Made by a program: the position numbers and the translations under genes | DNA from: Aeromicrobium tamlense | GTDB lineage: Bacteria; Actinomycetota; Actinomycetes; Propionibacteriales; Nocardioidaceae | Assembly (NCBI RefSeq): GCF_013408555.1 | Contig: NZ_JACBZN010000001.1 | Span: forward strand, 62,001-126,000 | DNA length: 64,000 nucleotides | Direction of reading: 5' to 3' | Shown here: positions 48,827 through 57,196 of the stretch, in pieces | How positions within the stretch are numbered: the stretch's first letter is position 1 | Layout: each line of letters starts with the position of its first letter | The notes under the pieces: generated by a model | The model's database searches: none | What the model saw: only the letters and a program-made list of their open reading frames with translations | What the model was told of the DNA's origin: nothing

Positions 48827-49603
48827 GTGACTTTTGCGCGCTATGTGGCCCTGGGCGACTCGTTCACCGAAGGTGTCGGCGACGACGATCCGGCCCTGCC
48901 GAACGGCGTGCGGGGCTGGGCCGACCGGTTCGCCGCGGCCCTCGATCGGGCGCAGGGCGGCGGCCTCTCGTACGCCAATCTCGCGATCCGTGGACGCAAG
49001 CTGATGCCGATCGCGGCCGAGCAGCTGGAGCCCGCCCTGGCGCTGCGTCCCGACCTCGTCACGATCTACGCCGGCGCGAACGACATCATGCGGCCGAAGG
49101 TCGACCTCGACGCGATCCTGGCCGAGTACGACCGCGTCATCGCGCGCCTCGTCGCCTCGGGTGCGCGCGTCGTGATGTTCACCCCGGCCGACCCGGGCGG
49201 CTCGCGGATCTACGCCGTCGTGCGGGCCCGCTTCGTCCGCTACCGCGACGCCGTCCGCGAGATCGCCGAGCGCCACGGCGCGACGCTGGTGGACTACTGG
49301 AACCTCACCGACTACCGCGACGCGCGCCTGTGGGACACCGATCGGATGCACATGTCGCCCGCCGGCCACCAGCGCATGGCGATCGCCGTGCTCGACGCCC
49401 TCGGCGTGGACCACGACCTCGAGCCGCTCGTGCTGGCCGACCCGTCCCCGATGACGGCGCTCGAGCGCGTGAAGGCGCAGCTGCAGTGGGCCGTGGAGTA
49501 CCTCGGCCCGTGGATCAAGCGCCGGGTCACCGGGCGGTCCAGCGGCGACGGTCTCGACCCGCGCTATCGCGAGCTGACCCCGCTCAGCGAATCAGCCGCG
49601 TAG
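48827..49603 (+). CDS. SGNH/GDSL-family hydrolase, 258 aa
   Basis: The GDS motif YVALGDSFTEGVGDD carries the nucleophilic serine near the N-terminus. YAGANDIMRP is block III (Asn of the oxyanion hole) and DRMHMSPAGHQRMA has the catalytic D-x-x-H-type end. There is no signal peptide, so this is a cytoplasmic esterase or lipase-like enzyme of a kind abundant in actinobacteria. The substrate is unknown. It is convergent with the winged-helix gene, overlapping its 3' end by 12 nt. Confidence 0.88.
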   Translation: MTFARYVALGDSFTEGVGDDDPALPNGVRGWADRFAAALDRAQGGGLSYANLAIRGRKLMPIAAEQLEPALALRPDLVTIYAGANDIMRPKVDLDAILAEYDRVIARLVASGARVVMFTPADPGGSRIYAVVRARFVRYRDAVREIAERHGATLVDYWNLTDYRDARLWDTDRMHMSPAGHQRMAIAVLDALGVDHDLEPLVLADPSPMTALERVKAQLQWAVEYLGPWIKRRVTGRSSGDGLDPRYRELTPLSESAA

Positions 49604-50761
49604 CTCCTGCTCCACCGGGGTCCAGCGCCGGCCGCGTGCCTTGACCACGGTGGCCGCGAGGCGCCGCTCCAGGGCCTCGGCCTCCTGCTCGATCGCCTTC
49701 TCGGCGTCGGTGCCCACGTCGGCGAGCAGCCGCACGGCCACCGTGCCATCGTCGCGGATGGCCCAGCCGCCGACGATCCGGCCGTCCTGCCAGACGGTGG
49801 GACCGGCGTTGCCCGTGGTGTCGAAGACCCGCGGACCGTGCTCGCCGAGGTACCAGGAGCGGTGCTTCCACCCCATCGTCGTGGGGTCGAGCGCCGGCAG
49901 CAGCGCCACCCACGGACCGGGATCGGGCGTGGGGTCGAGGTCGTCGGCCAGGACGAGTCCGGTGCCGTCGTCGAGCTCGACCTCGGCCGTGTCGAGGGTG
50001 GCGAGCGCGGCGGTGGTGTGGCCCTTGGTCCAGCCGGTCCACCACTGCAGGTCCTCGGGGCGGGCCGGACCGAAGCGCGAGAGCCAGCGACGGGCGACGA
50101 GCGAGCGAGAATCGGCCGCGTCGGGCAGGTCGCCCACGTCGGGCAGCCAGCGCCGCATCGACGCCCAGCGGAACTGGGTGGACGCCCACGTGCCGGTGGG
50201 CCGGGCGCGCACGACGTGGCCCTCGGCCGACATGACGGTGAGCAGCCGGCTGGCGATCGACTGCTGCGTGGCGTACTTGGTGCCGGCGCCGATCTCGATG
50301 CGCGTGGACAGCAGCGGGTCGGCGGCGGCGAGCTCGGCGCTGCTGAAGACCTCGAGCCGGTCGAACGCCGCGAGCGCGGCGGCGTGGGCCGCGGCCAGCC
50401 ACTCGTCGGGCGCGTCGATGCCCGAGTCGGCGATCATCCCGCGCAGCTTGCGGTACTCGGGCCCGGCGACCGAGTGCTGCGTGGAGGCGATGTAGGCGGG
50501 GGAGTCCGCGGTGGGCACCGCGAAGACGGTGCGGCGCATCGCCAGCACGCGCACGAGCGAGCGGTCCTCGTAGAGCGCCCGCTCGACCTCGGCGATGCTG
50601 GGCTCGCGCAGCCGCGCCAGGACCGACAGCACCATCGAGGCGGGATCGGTGCTGTGCAGGGCGGTGACCGCCGCGGTCACGTCCTCGGGTGAGTCGACCG
50701 GTGCCGCCAGCGCGTGCCTGACCGCGAGTCGGCGCCGCCGCTCGGCCTCGTCCATCCGCAT
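49592..50761 (-). CDS. Winged-helix DNA-binding domain protein (HTH_42/YcaQ-like), 389 aa
   Basis: 389 residues matching the winged-helix family related to E. coli YcaQ and actinobacterial AlkX-type proteins. N-terminal LRxxxLAAPVDSPEDVTAAVTALHSTDPASMVLSVLAR, ALYEDRSLVRVLAMRRTVF, and later FGPARPEDLQWWTG and LLPALDPTTMGWKHR are family landmarks. YcaQ unhooks DNA interstrand crosslinks as a glycosylase. Whether this relative does is uncertain, since its catalytic QxQ motif was not recognised. ATG 50761 is fixed by TAGCGT 6 nt upstream. Confidence 0.78.
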   Translation of the reverse strand: MRMDEAERRRRLAVRHALAAPVDSPEDVTAAVTALHSTDPASMVLSVLARLREPSIAEVERALYEDRSLVRVLAMRRTVFAVPTADSPAYIASTQHSVAGPEYRKLRGMIADSGIDAPDEWLAAAHAAALAAFDRLEVFSSAELAAADPLLSTRIEIGAGTKYATQQSIASRLLTVMSAEGHVVRARPTGTWASTQFRWASMRRWLPDVGDLPDAADSRSLVARRWLSRFGPARPEDLQWWTGWTKGHTTAALATLDTAEVELDDGTGLVLADDLDPTPDPGPWVALLPALDPTTMGWKHRSWYLGEHGPRVFDTTGNAGPTVWQDGRIVGGWAIRDDGTVAVRLLADVGTDAEKAIEQEAEALERRLAATVVKARGRRWTPVEQELRG

Positions 50762-50767
50762 GGGCCG

Positions 50768-50773
50768 ACGCTA
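50768..50773 (-). promoter_or_regulatory. -10 box of the winged-helix gene (leaderless)
   Basis: Reverse-strand TAGCGT ends 6 nt before ATG 50761. Confidence 0.45.
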
Positions 50774-50828
50774 CTGGCTCGCACCGACGGGGATGGGCCC
50801 CGTGGTGGACGTCGGCCATGATGGGGCC

Positions 50829-50858
50829 ATGGTCGACGAGTCGGAGGAGCGCGCGTGA
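50829..50858 (+). other. Possible 9-codon leader ORF overlapping the HipA-like gene
   Basis: ATG 50829 encodes MVDESEERA and its TGA overlaps the GTG at 50855. It contains the GGAGGAG ribosome site of the next gene. It may simply be chance. Confidence 0.25.
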
Positions 50859-51616
50859 TCTCGCGGGTCGGGGTGGTCAGGTACGTCACGCCGCTGCGTG
50901 AGGGCGGCAGCCTGCCCGGAGTGGTCGAGGGCGACGACCTCGGGACGTACGTCTGCAAGTTCTCCGGAGCCGGGCAGGGCGTCCGGGTGCTCGTCGCCGA
51001 GGTCATCGTGAGTGGACTGGCCACGCGGCTGGGACTGCTCACGCCTCGCCTCGTCGCGCTCGAGCTCGACCAGGCCATCGCGCGCTACGAGGCGGACGAG
51101 GAGGTGCAGGACCTGCTGAACGCCAGCATCGGCCTCAACCTCGGCGTCGACTTCCTCCCGGGCTCCTTCGGGTTCGACGGCGACATCGATGCCCGCGGCA
51201 CCGATCACGGCATGATCCTGTGGCTCGACGCGTTCTGCGCGAACGTGGACCGCAGCTGGCGCAATCCCAACCTGCTCGTGTGGCACGGCGACGTGTGGGT
51301 CATCGACCACGGCGCCTCGCTGTACTTCCACCACGCGTGGAGCCGCGGGGTCACCGACCCGGCCCGCTTCGCCGCTCAGCCCTGGGACTCCTCCGACCAC
51401 GTGCTGCGTCCGCACCTCGCCGAGGTCGCGGAGGCTGACGTCCGGGCCCGGCGCGTCCTCTCGCGTGAGGTCTTCGAGGAGGTCGTGTCCGAGGTCCCGG
51501 ACGAGTGGCTGACCACGACGCCCGACGTCACGCCCCAGATGCTGCGCGAGGCGTACGTCGAGTTCCTCACCGCGCGGCTCGCCAGCACCGCCTGGCTCCC
51601 GGAGGTGGACGCATGA
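50855..51616 (+). CDS. HipA-family (HipA_2-like) kinase-fold protein, 253 aa
   Basis: Resembles the HipA-like kinase family found beside DUF3037 in actinobacteria. GTYVCKFSGAGQGVRVLVAEVIVSGLA corresponds to the phosphate-handling strand-lysine and following helix, and LVWHGDVWVIDHGASLYFHH provides the catalytic and metal-binding loops (IDHG in place of the kinase DFG-like). It lacks the N-terminal HipA domain and has no HipB antitoxin neighbour, so a classical persistence toxin role is not indicated. GGAGGAG lies upstream of the GTG. The DUF3037 gene overlaps its end by 4 nt. Confidence 0.75.
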   Translation: MISRVGVVRYVTPLREGGSLPGVVEGDDLGTYVCKFSGAGQGVRVLVAEVIVSGLATRLGLLTPRLVALELDQAIARYEADEEVQDLLNASIGLNLGVDFLPGSFGFDGDIDARGTDHGMILWLDAFCANVDRSWRNPNLLVWHGDVWVIDHGASLYFHHAWSRGVTDPARFAAQPWDSSDHVLRPHLAEVAEADVRARRVLSREVFEEVVSEVPDEWLTTTPDVTPQMLREAYVEFLTARLASTAWLPEVDA

Positions 51617-51993
51617 GCACCTACGCGTACCAGTACGTCGTCCTGCGCTGCGTGCCACGCCCCGAGCGGGAGGAGTTCGTGAACGTCGGCGTCGTCCTCT
51701 ACTGCCAGGAGGCCGACTTCCTCGCCGTCGAGTGGGGGGTGGACCGGGAGCGGATCGCCGCGTTCGCCCCCGGCCTGGACCTGGATCGCGTCTGCGCCGC
51801 CCTGGAGTTCGTGAGCGGCGTGTGTGCCGGCGACGCTCGGGGCGGCGAGGCCTCGGACCGCCCGCTGGGACAGCGCTTCGGCTTCCTCAAGGCGCCGAAG
51901 TCCACCGTCGTCCAGCCCGGACCCGTGCACGGCGGCGTCACGGAGGACCCCGCGGCGGAGCTGTCCCGCCTGAGGTCGCAGCTGGTGGGCTGA
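51613..51993 (+). CDS. DUF3037 domain protein, 126 aa
   Basis: 126 residues. The family opening YAYQYVVLRCVPRPEREEFVNVGVVLYC is unmistakable, with FVNVGVVL conserved, and RLGQRFGFLKAPKSTVVQPG near the end. Function unknown. It always seems to travel with a HipA-like kinase, here with a 4-nt ATGA overlap, which implies that the two proteins work together. Convergent with isochorismate synthase, leaving only 3 nt between stops. Confidence 0.85.
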   Translation: MSTYAYQYVVLRCVPRPEREEFVNVGVVLYCQEADFLAVEWGVDRERIAAFAPGLDLDRVCAALEFVSGVCAGDARGGEASDRPLGQRFGFLKAPKSTVVQPGPVHGGVTEDPAAELSRLRSQLVG

Positions 51994-51996
51994 CCG

Positions 51997-53244
51997 TCAG
52001 GCCAGGGCGTCGCGGACGGGGATCAGCTTGGCGTCGGCCTCGGCCAGCTCGTCGGCGGGGGAGGAGTCGGCCACGATGCCGCAGCCGGCGAACAGCCGCG
52101 CACCGCGGCGGTCGGGCGCCACCTGCGCCGAGCGCAGGCCGATGCCCCACTCGCCGTCGCCCGACGCACCGATCCAGCCCACCGGGCCGGCGTAGCGGCC
52201 GCGGTCGAGCTGCTCGATCTCGGCGATGACGCGAACGGCGTCGGCCGTGGGCGTGCCGCCCACCGCGGCCGACGGGTGCAGCGAGGCGACGAGCGCCAGC
52301 ACGCCGGCGTCGTCACGCAGCACGCCGGTGACGTCGGTGGCCAGGTGCATGACGTTGGGCAGGTGCAGCACGAACGGCGACTCGGGCACGTTCATGCCGG
52401 TGCAGTGCGGGGCCAGCGCGTCGGCGACGGACCGGACCGCGTACTCGTGCTCCTCGAGGTCCTTGCTGGAGCGGGCGAGCGAGGCCGCGAGCGAGAGGTC
52501 GCGGGCGTCGTCGCCGGTGCGGCGGATCGTGCCGGCGAGGACGCGCGACGTGACGAGGCCGCCCTGCAGCCGCACGAGCATCTCGGGGGTGGAGCCGAAG
52601 AAGCCGTCGACGTGGAAGGTCCAGCAGCTCGGGTAGGCCGAGGCGAGGCGGGCCAGCGGCGACCGGACGTCGAGCGGCTCCTCGAAGGAGGCGTCGACCG
52701 AGCGGGCCAGGACGACCTTGTCGAGCTCGCCGGACTGGATGCGCCGGACGGCGGCCTCGACCGTGGCCGCCCAGTCGTCGCGGCGGCCCGGCTCGTCGGC
52801 GAACAGGGTGCCGGAGGGATCGGTTGGCGTGGACGTGGAGAGCGCGGGGGACGGACCCAGCGAGAGGCCGATCGTGGTGACCCAGCAGCGGCCGTCACGG
52901 CGGCCCACGACGACCTCGGGCACGGTGAGCACCGAGCCGGGTCCGTCGGCGAACGTGAAGCTGCCGAACGCGACCAGTCCGCTGCCGGGCAGCTCGACCT
53001 CGTCGCGCACGACGGAGGCGTCGACGACCTCGGCCCACCAGTCGTCGGCGGCGTCGAAACGGTCGTCCCCGTCGGGGGAGTAGGAGGCCGCACGGCCCCA
53101 GCCGACGATGCCGTCGCCGCCGTGCACCCAGGCCAGGGCGTCGGAGGTGGGCGGCAGCAGGGCCAGCAGCGCGCCGGGATCCTCGATCTCGCGGGACCGT
53201 ACGACGAGTGGCTCGGGCCGTCCGTCGGTCGCCAGCGTGCTCAC
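51997..53244 (-). CDS. menF: Isochorismate synthase
   Basis: 415 residues of the chorismate-binding (MenF/EntC/DhbC) family. GELDKVVLARSVD carries the catalytic lysine region, HLATDVTGVL, LHPSAAVGGTPTADA and GEWGIGLRSAQ follow, and CGIVADSSPADELAEADAKL provides the magnesium-binding glutamates at the C-terminus. It converts chorismate to isochorismate, the entry to menaquinone (menD, menC, menE and menA lie upstream). No siderophore genes are present to suggest an EntC role. GTG 53244 is fixed by TAGGGT 7 nt upstream. Confidence 0.88.
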   Translation of the reverse strand: MSTLATDGRPEPLVVRSREIEDPGALLALLPPTSDALAWVHGGDGIVGWGRAASYSPDGDDRFDAADDWWAEVVDASVVRDEVELPGSGLVAFGSFTFADGPGSVLTVPEVVVGRRDGRCWVTTIGLSLGPSPALSTSTPTDPSGTLFADEPGRRDDWAATVEAAVRRIQSGELDKVVLARSVDASFEEPLDVRSPLARLASAYPSCWTFHVDGFFGSTPEMLVRLQGGLVTSRVLAGTIRRTGDDARDLSLAASLARSSKDLEEHEYAVRSVADALAPHCTGMNVPESPFVLHLPNVMHLATDVTGVLRDDAGVLALVASLHPSAAVGGTPTADAVRVIAEIEQLDRGRYAGPVGWIGASGDGEWGIGLRSAQVAPDRRGARLFAGCGIVADSSPADELAEADAKLIPVRDALA

Positions 53245-53251
53245 CCGATCC

Positions 53252-53257
53252 ACCCTA
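53252..53257 (-). promoter_or_regulatory. -10 box of isochorismate synthase (leaderless)
   Basis: Reverse-strand TAGGGT ends 7 nt before GTG 53244. Confidence 0.45.
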
Positions 53258-53288
53258 CTCGCGGCGCGATGAGGGCGTGCGCAGCACT

Positions 53289-53343
53289 GGGCGCGACGTT
53301 CGCGGGGCCGTGGGCGGCGATTGGGCCCGCAAACGTCACGCCC
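53289..53343. repeat. Imperfect 21-bp inverted repeat between menF and menG
   Basis: The arm at 53289-53309 and the inverted arm at 53323-53343 match at about 18 of 21 positions, both containing GACGTT-like centres, with a 13-nt spacer. It lies in the divergent promoter region of two menaquinone genes and may be an operator or a hairpin in the menG leader. Confidence 0.5.
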
Positions 53344-53402
53344 GGCGCTTCTCCGCGCCCCACGCGCGCGCCCGGCGAGGCCCACCGTGAGAAGGTGGCG
53401 CC

Positions 53403-54095
53403 ATGAGAGCAGGGCTGGACAAGGATCCTCGCGACGTCGCGCGCATGTTCGACACGGTGGCGGCGCGGTACGACCTCACGAACGACGTCCTCTCCCTCGG
53501 CCAGGACCGTCGCTGGCGCAAGAAGGTCGTCGCCACCGTCGATCCCCAGCGCGGCGAGCGCATCCTCGACCTCGCCGCCGGCACCGGCACCTCCAGCGCC
53601 CCGTTCGCCGAGGCGGGCGCTCACGTCGTGCCGTGCGACTTCTCGATCGGCATGCTCGAGGTCGGCAAGCAGCAGTTCCCGGGCCTCGACTTCACCGCGG
53701 GCGACGGCATGGCGCTGCCCTTCGCCGACGGTGTGTTCGACGCCGTGACGATCTCCTTCGGCCTGCGCAACATCCACGACCCGCTCCAGGGCCTGCGTGA
53801 GCTGCTCCGCGTCACGCGCCCCGGCGGCCGCATCGTCGTGTGCGAGTTCTCCACCCCCACGTGGAAGCCCTTCGAGGCGCTCTACTCCAACTACCTCATG
53901 CGGGCGCTGCCGCCGATCGCGCGACGCGTCTCCTCGAACCCGGAGTCCTACGTCTATCTCGCCGAGTCGATCCGCTCGTGGCCCGACCAGCGCGGCCTCG
54001 CGGTGCGGATGACGGAGGCCGGATGGGGCCCCGTGACGTGGGAGAACCTCTCCGGCGGCATCGTCGCGGTGCACCGCGCCGAGCGCCCCGTCTGA
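53403..54095 (+). CDS. menG: Demethylmenaquinone methyltransferase
   Basis: 230 residues of the UbiE/MenG class I methyltransferase family. The N-terminus [29 protein letters not shown] is typical, [22 protein letters not shown] is the SAM loop, [25 protein letters not shown] is motif II, and [19 protein letters not shown] is motif III. It adds the C-methyl group in the last step of menaquinone synthesis, supplying the quinone reduced by complex I, encoded immediately downstream. Only an AAGGTGG-like ribosome site is seen. Often called ubiE or menH in older annotations. Confidence 0.93.
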   Translation: MRAGLDKDPRDVARMFDTVAARYDLTNDVLSLGQDRRWRKKVVATVDPQRGERILDLAAGTGTSSAPFAEAGAHVVPCDFSIGMLEVGKQQFPGLDFTAGDGMALPFADGVFDAVTISFGLRNIHDPLQGLRELLRVTRPGGRIVVCEFSTPTWKPFEALYSNYLMRALPPIARRVSSNPESYVYLAESIRSWPDQRGLAVRMTEAGWGPVTWENLSGGIVAVHRAERPV

Positions 54096-54169
54096 CCCCT
54101 CCACCTCGGCGTGACGGACGCCACGCCGCGTAAGTGTTACCTAACTCACATCGTGCCCCTCGGTGTTAC

Positions 54170-54175
54170 TAGAGT
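54170..54175 (+). promoter_or_regulatory. -10 box of the nuo operon
   Basis: TAGAGT, 15 nt before the Rex operator. The transcript would start near 54182, giving a leader of about 55 nt. Confidence 0.45.
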
Positions 54176-54190
54176 GAGGTCCACTGAGCC

Positions 54191-54206
54191 TGTGAAGATC
54201 TTCACA
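54191..54206. promoter_or_regulatory. Rex operator in front of nuoA
   Basis: TGTGAAGATCTTCACA is a perfect 16-bp palindrome matching the Rex consensus TGTGAA-N4-TTCACA; flanking bases are C on the left and A on the right. It lies just downstream of the predicted transcription start, so Rex bound at low NADH would block nuo transcription. Confidence 0.85.
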
Positions 54207-54235
54207 AGGTTCGTCCGAGGGTGACTGGAGGTGCC

Positions 54236-54595
54236 GTGAACGAGTACATCCCGATCTTGGTGCTGGGTGGCATCGCGTTCGCGTTCGCGCTGTTCAGCGT
54301 CGGCATCGCGCCGTTCACCGGCCCGGCTCGCTACAACCGGGCCAAGATGGATCGCTACGAGTCCGGCATCGAGCCGAGCCCGCTGCCCGAGGGCGGCGGC
54401 AAGGTCTCCATCAAGTACTTCTTCACGGCGATGATGTTCATCGTCTTCGACATCGAGATCGTGTTCCTCTACCCGTTCGCCGTCGCCTTCGACGAGCTGA
54501 GCTGGTTCGCGTTCTTCGCCGTCATGCTCTTCCTGCTCAACATCACGATCGCGTACGTCTATGAGTGGCGTCGCGGGGGAATGGACTGGACCTGA
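54236..54595 (+). CDS. nuoA: NADH-quinone oxidoreductase subunit A
   Basis: 119 residues, three membrane helices. The conserved loop [11 protein letters not shown] and the [21 protein letters not shown] helix-loop are the NuoA/ND3 signature, next to the quinone-access channel of complex I. First gene of the operon. GTG 54236 has TGGAGGTG upstream; the frame upstream contains the Rex operator. The stop and the nuoB ATG share one base. Confidence 0.95.
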   Translation: MNEYIPILVLGGIAFAFALFSVGIAPFTGPARYNRAKMDRYESGIEPSPLPEGGGKVSIKYFFTAMMFIVFDIEIVFLYPFAVAFDELSWFAFFAVMLFLLNITIAYVYEWRRGGMDWT

Positions 54596-55149
54596 TGGGC
54601 CTCGAGGAAAAACTCCCCAGTGGCGTGCTGCTCTCGACCGTCGAGGGCCTCGCCGGCTACTTCCGCAAGGCGTCGTTCTGGCCGGCCACGTTCGGCCTGG
54701 CCTGCTGCGCCATCGAGATGATGACGTTCGGCGCGCCACGCTACGACTCCGGCCGCTTCGGCATGGAGGTCTTCCGGCCGTCGCCGCGCCAGGCCGACCT
54801 CATGATCGTCGCGGGTCGCGTGAGCCAGAAGATGGCTCCCGTCCTGCGCCAGATCTACGACCAGATGCCCGGCCCCAAGTGGGTGCTCGCGATGGGCGTC
54901 TGCGCCAGCTCGGGCGGCATGTTCAACAACTACGCGATCGTGCAGGGCGTCGACCACGTCGTCCCGGTCGACATGTACCTGCCGGGCTGCCCGCCGCGTC
55001 CCGAGATGCTCATCGACGCGATCTTCAAGCTGCGCGACTCGATCCAGCACACGCAGCTGGGCGCCGACCGCAACGCCGAGATCCGTGAGCAGGAGGCCGC
55101 CGCCCTGGCCGCCCTGCCCACCTCCTCGCAGACGGGACTTCTCCGATGA
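54595..55149 (+). CDS. nuoB: NADH-quinone oxidoreductase subunit B
   Basis: 184 residues. The N2 iron-sulfur cluster ligands are visible: the adjacent cysteines in [13 protein letters not shown], one in [10 protein letters not shown], and one in [10 protein letters not shown]2 passes electrons to the quinone. A charged C-terminal tail of about 30 residues ([14 protein letters not shown]) extends beyond short homologues, a usual actinobacterial trait. Coupled to nuoA and nuoC by overlapping stops and starts. Confidence 0.95.
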   Translation: MGLEEKLPSGVLLSTVEGLAGYFRKASFWPATFGLACCAIEMMTFGAPRYDSGRFGMEVFRPSPRQADLMIVAGRVSQKMAPVLRQIYDQMPGPKWVLAMGVCASSGGMFNNYAIVQGVDHVVPVDMYLPGCPPRPEMLIDAIFKLRDSIQHTQLGADRNAEIREQEAAALAALPTSSQTGLLR

Positions 55150-55859
55150 GCGATGAGACCCAGGACGCGTCCCACGAGACGCGGGCCGAGCTGCAGAAGA
55201 GCGACGCCACCGAGCTCGAGGTCATCGAGGTCCGTGAGGGCGCCTTCGGCGTCCACGGCACCGGCGACACCAGCGGCTTCGGCGGACTGCGCCGTCCCGT
55301 GGTCATGCCCGGCGCCTCGCAGCCGCCCTACGGCGGCTGGTTCGACGAGGTCGCCGAGCGGCTCGCGTCGGGCGAGGGCCTGCACGACGCGATCGAGAAG
55401 GTCGTCGTCCACCGCGGCGAGATCACGTTCTTCATCCGCCGCGAGTCGCTGCTCCGGGCCGCCTGGCACCTGCGCGACGACGCGGGCCTGCGCTTCGAGC
55501 TGTTCAGCGGCGTCAGCGGCGTGCACTACCCGGGAGACACCGGGCGCGAGCTGCACGCGGTCTACCACCTGCTCTCGATGACCCACAACCGCCGGATCCG
55601 GCTCGAGGTCACCGCGCCCGAGGAGGACCCCACGGTCCCCAGCGTCGTCGCGGTCTACCCCACGGCCGACTGGCATGAGCGCGAGGTGTGGGACATGTTC
55701 GGAATCGTCTTCGACGGTCACCCGCACCTGACCCGGATCCTCATGCCGGACGACTGGCCCGGCCACCCGCAGCGGAAGGACTACCCGCTCGGAGGAATCG
55801 ACGTGGAGTTCAAGGGCGGGTTCATCCCCGCCCCGGACAACAGGAGGTCGTACAGCTGA
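55146..55859 (+). CDS. nuoC: NADH-quinone oxidoreductase subunit C
   Basis: 237 residues of the 30-kDa subunit. An N-terminal acidic stretch of about 45 residues precedes the folded domain. The signature [40 protein letters not shown] is split by family variation but complete. It is a peripheral-arm subunit without cofactor. It overlaps nuoB and nuoD (4 nt and 3 nt). No sign of the NuoCD fusion of E. coli. Confidence 0.94.
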   Translation: MSDETQDASHETRAELQKSDATELEVIEVREGAFGVHGTGDTSGFGGLRRPVVMPGASQPPYGGWFDEVAERLASGEGLHDAIEKVVVHRGEITFFIRRESLLRAAWHLRDDAGLRFELFSGVSGVHYPGDTGRELHAVYHLLSMTHNRRIRLEVTAPEEDPTVPSVVAVYPTADWHEREVWDMFGIVFDGHPHLTRILMPDDWPGHPQRKDYPLGGIDVEFKGGFIPAPDNRRSYS

Positions 55860-57196
55860 TGACCGAGACCACCACCGACCCGTACGCGGGCACGTCCGAG
55901 TCCACCTCCGGCCCCGTCTTCAACGTCACCGGCGGCGACTGGGACACGATCGAGGCCGACGCCCTCGAGGGCGACCGCCTCGTCATCAACATGGGCCCGC
56001 AGCACCCCTCCACGCACGGCGTGCTGCGCCTCATCCTCGAGATCGACGGCGAGCAGGTCCGCGACGCCCGCGCCGGCATCGGCTACCTGCACACCGGCAT
56101 CGAGAAGAACATGGAGTTCCGCACCTGGACCCAGGGCGTGACCTTCTGCACCCGCATGGACTACGTCGCGCCGTTCTCCACCGAGGCCGCGTACGTCGGT
56201 GCGGTCGAGCGGCTGCTCGACATCGAGGACCAGATCCCCGAGCGCGCCACGGTCATCCGGGTGCTCATGCTCGAGCTGAACCGCATCTCCAGCCACCTCG
56301 TCGCGATCGCCACGGGCGGCATGGAGATCGGCGCCCTCACCGTGATGACGTGCGGCTTCCGCGACCGCGAGGAGATCCTCAAGGCGTTCGAGCTGATCAC
56401 GGGCCTGCGCATGAACCACGCGTACTTCCGCCCCGGTGGCGTGGCCCAGGACCTGCCCGACGGCTCGATCCAGCACCTGCGCGACCTCGTCACCCTGCTG
56501 AAGAAGCGCCTCCCCGAGTACGCGGCGCTCTGCAACGCCAACCCGATCTTCAAGGGCCGCCTCCAGAAGGTCGGCCGCCTCGACCTCGCCGGCGTGCTGG
56601 CGCTCGGCATCACCGGCCCGATCCTGCGCTCCACCGGCATGGACTGGGACCTGCGCCGCACGCAGCCCTACTGGGGCTACGACACCTACGAGTTCGACGT
56701 CGTCACCCGCGACGAGCCCGACGCCTACGGCCGGTTCATGATCCGCCAGCAGGAGATGTGGGAGTCGCTGCGGATCGTCGAGCAGTGCATCGACCGCCTC
56801 GCCGGCACCGAGGGCCAGCCCGTCATGGTCGCCGACCGCAAGATCGCGTGGCCGTCGCAGCTGTCGGTGGGCGCCGACGGCCAGGGCAACTCGCCGCAGC
56901 ACATCCAGCACATCATGGGCGAGTCCATGGAGGCGCTGATCCACCACTTCAAGCTCGTCACCGAGGGCTTCCGGGTGCCGGCCGGCCAGGCCTACTTCCC
57001 GATCGAGTCCCCGAAGGGCGAGATCGCGTGCCACGCGGTGTCCGACGGAGGCACCCGGCCGTTCCGGGTCCACTTCCGCGAGCCGTCGTTCGTGAACCTG
57101 CAGGGCGTCTCGGCGATGAGCGAGGGCGGCATGCTCTCCGACGTCATCGTCGCGGTCGCCTCGATCGACCCCGTGATGGGAGGCGTTGACCGGTGA
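55859..57196 (+). CDS. nuoD: NADH-quinone oxidoreductase subunit D
   Basis: 445 residues of the 49-kDa subunit. [16 protein letters not shown] contains the quinone-site histidine pair, [16 protein letters not shown] follows, and [21 protein letters not shown] and [21 protein letters not shown] segments close the protein. With NuoB it forms the quinone pocket. The N-terminal 30 residues are a low-complexity actinobacterial extension. Coupled with nuoE through a GTGA overlap. Confidence 0.95.
   Translation: MTETTTDPYAGTSESTSGPVFNVTGGDWDTIEADALEGDRLVINMGPQHPSTHGVLRLILEIDGEQVRDARAGIGYLHTGIEKNMEFRTWTQGVTFCTRMDYVAPFSTEAAYVGAVERLLDIEDQIPERATVIRVLMLELNRISSHLVAIATGGMEIGALTVMTCGFRDREEILKAFELITGLRMNHAYFRPGGVAQDLPDGSIQHLRDLVTLLKKRLPEYAALCNANPIFKGRLQKVGRLDLAGVLALGITGPILRSTGMDWDLRRTQPYWGYDTYEFDVVTRDEPDAYGRFMIRQQEMWESLRIVEQCIDRLAGTEGQPVMVADRKIAWPSQLSVGADGQGNSPQHIQHIMGESMEALIHHFKLVTEGFRVPAGQAYFPIESPKGEIACHAVSDGGTRPFRVHFREPSFVNLQGVSAMSEGGMLSDVIVAVASIDPVMGGVDR

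Noticed and set aside
50855..51616. HipBA toxin-antitoxin system
   Set aside because: No HipB-like DNA-binding partner; the neighbour is DUF3037 and the N-terminal HipA domain is missing.
54131..54156. Possible IdeR/DtxR iron box before nuoA
   Set aside because: Only the half-site TTAGGTAA is good; the full 19-bp comparison by hand gave about 11 matches, too few to claim.
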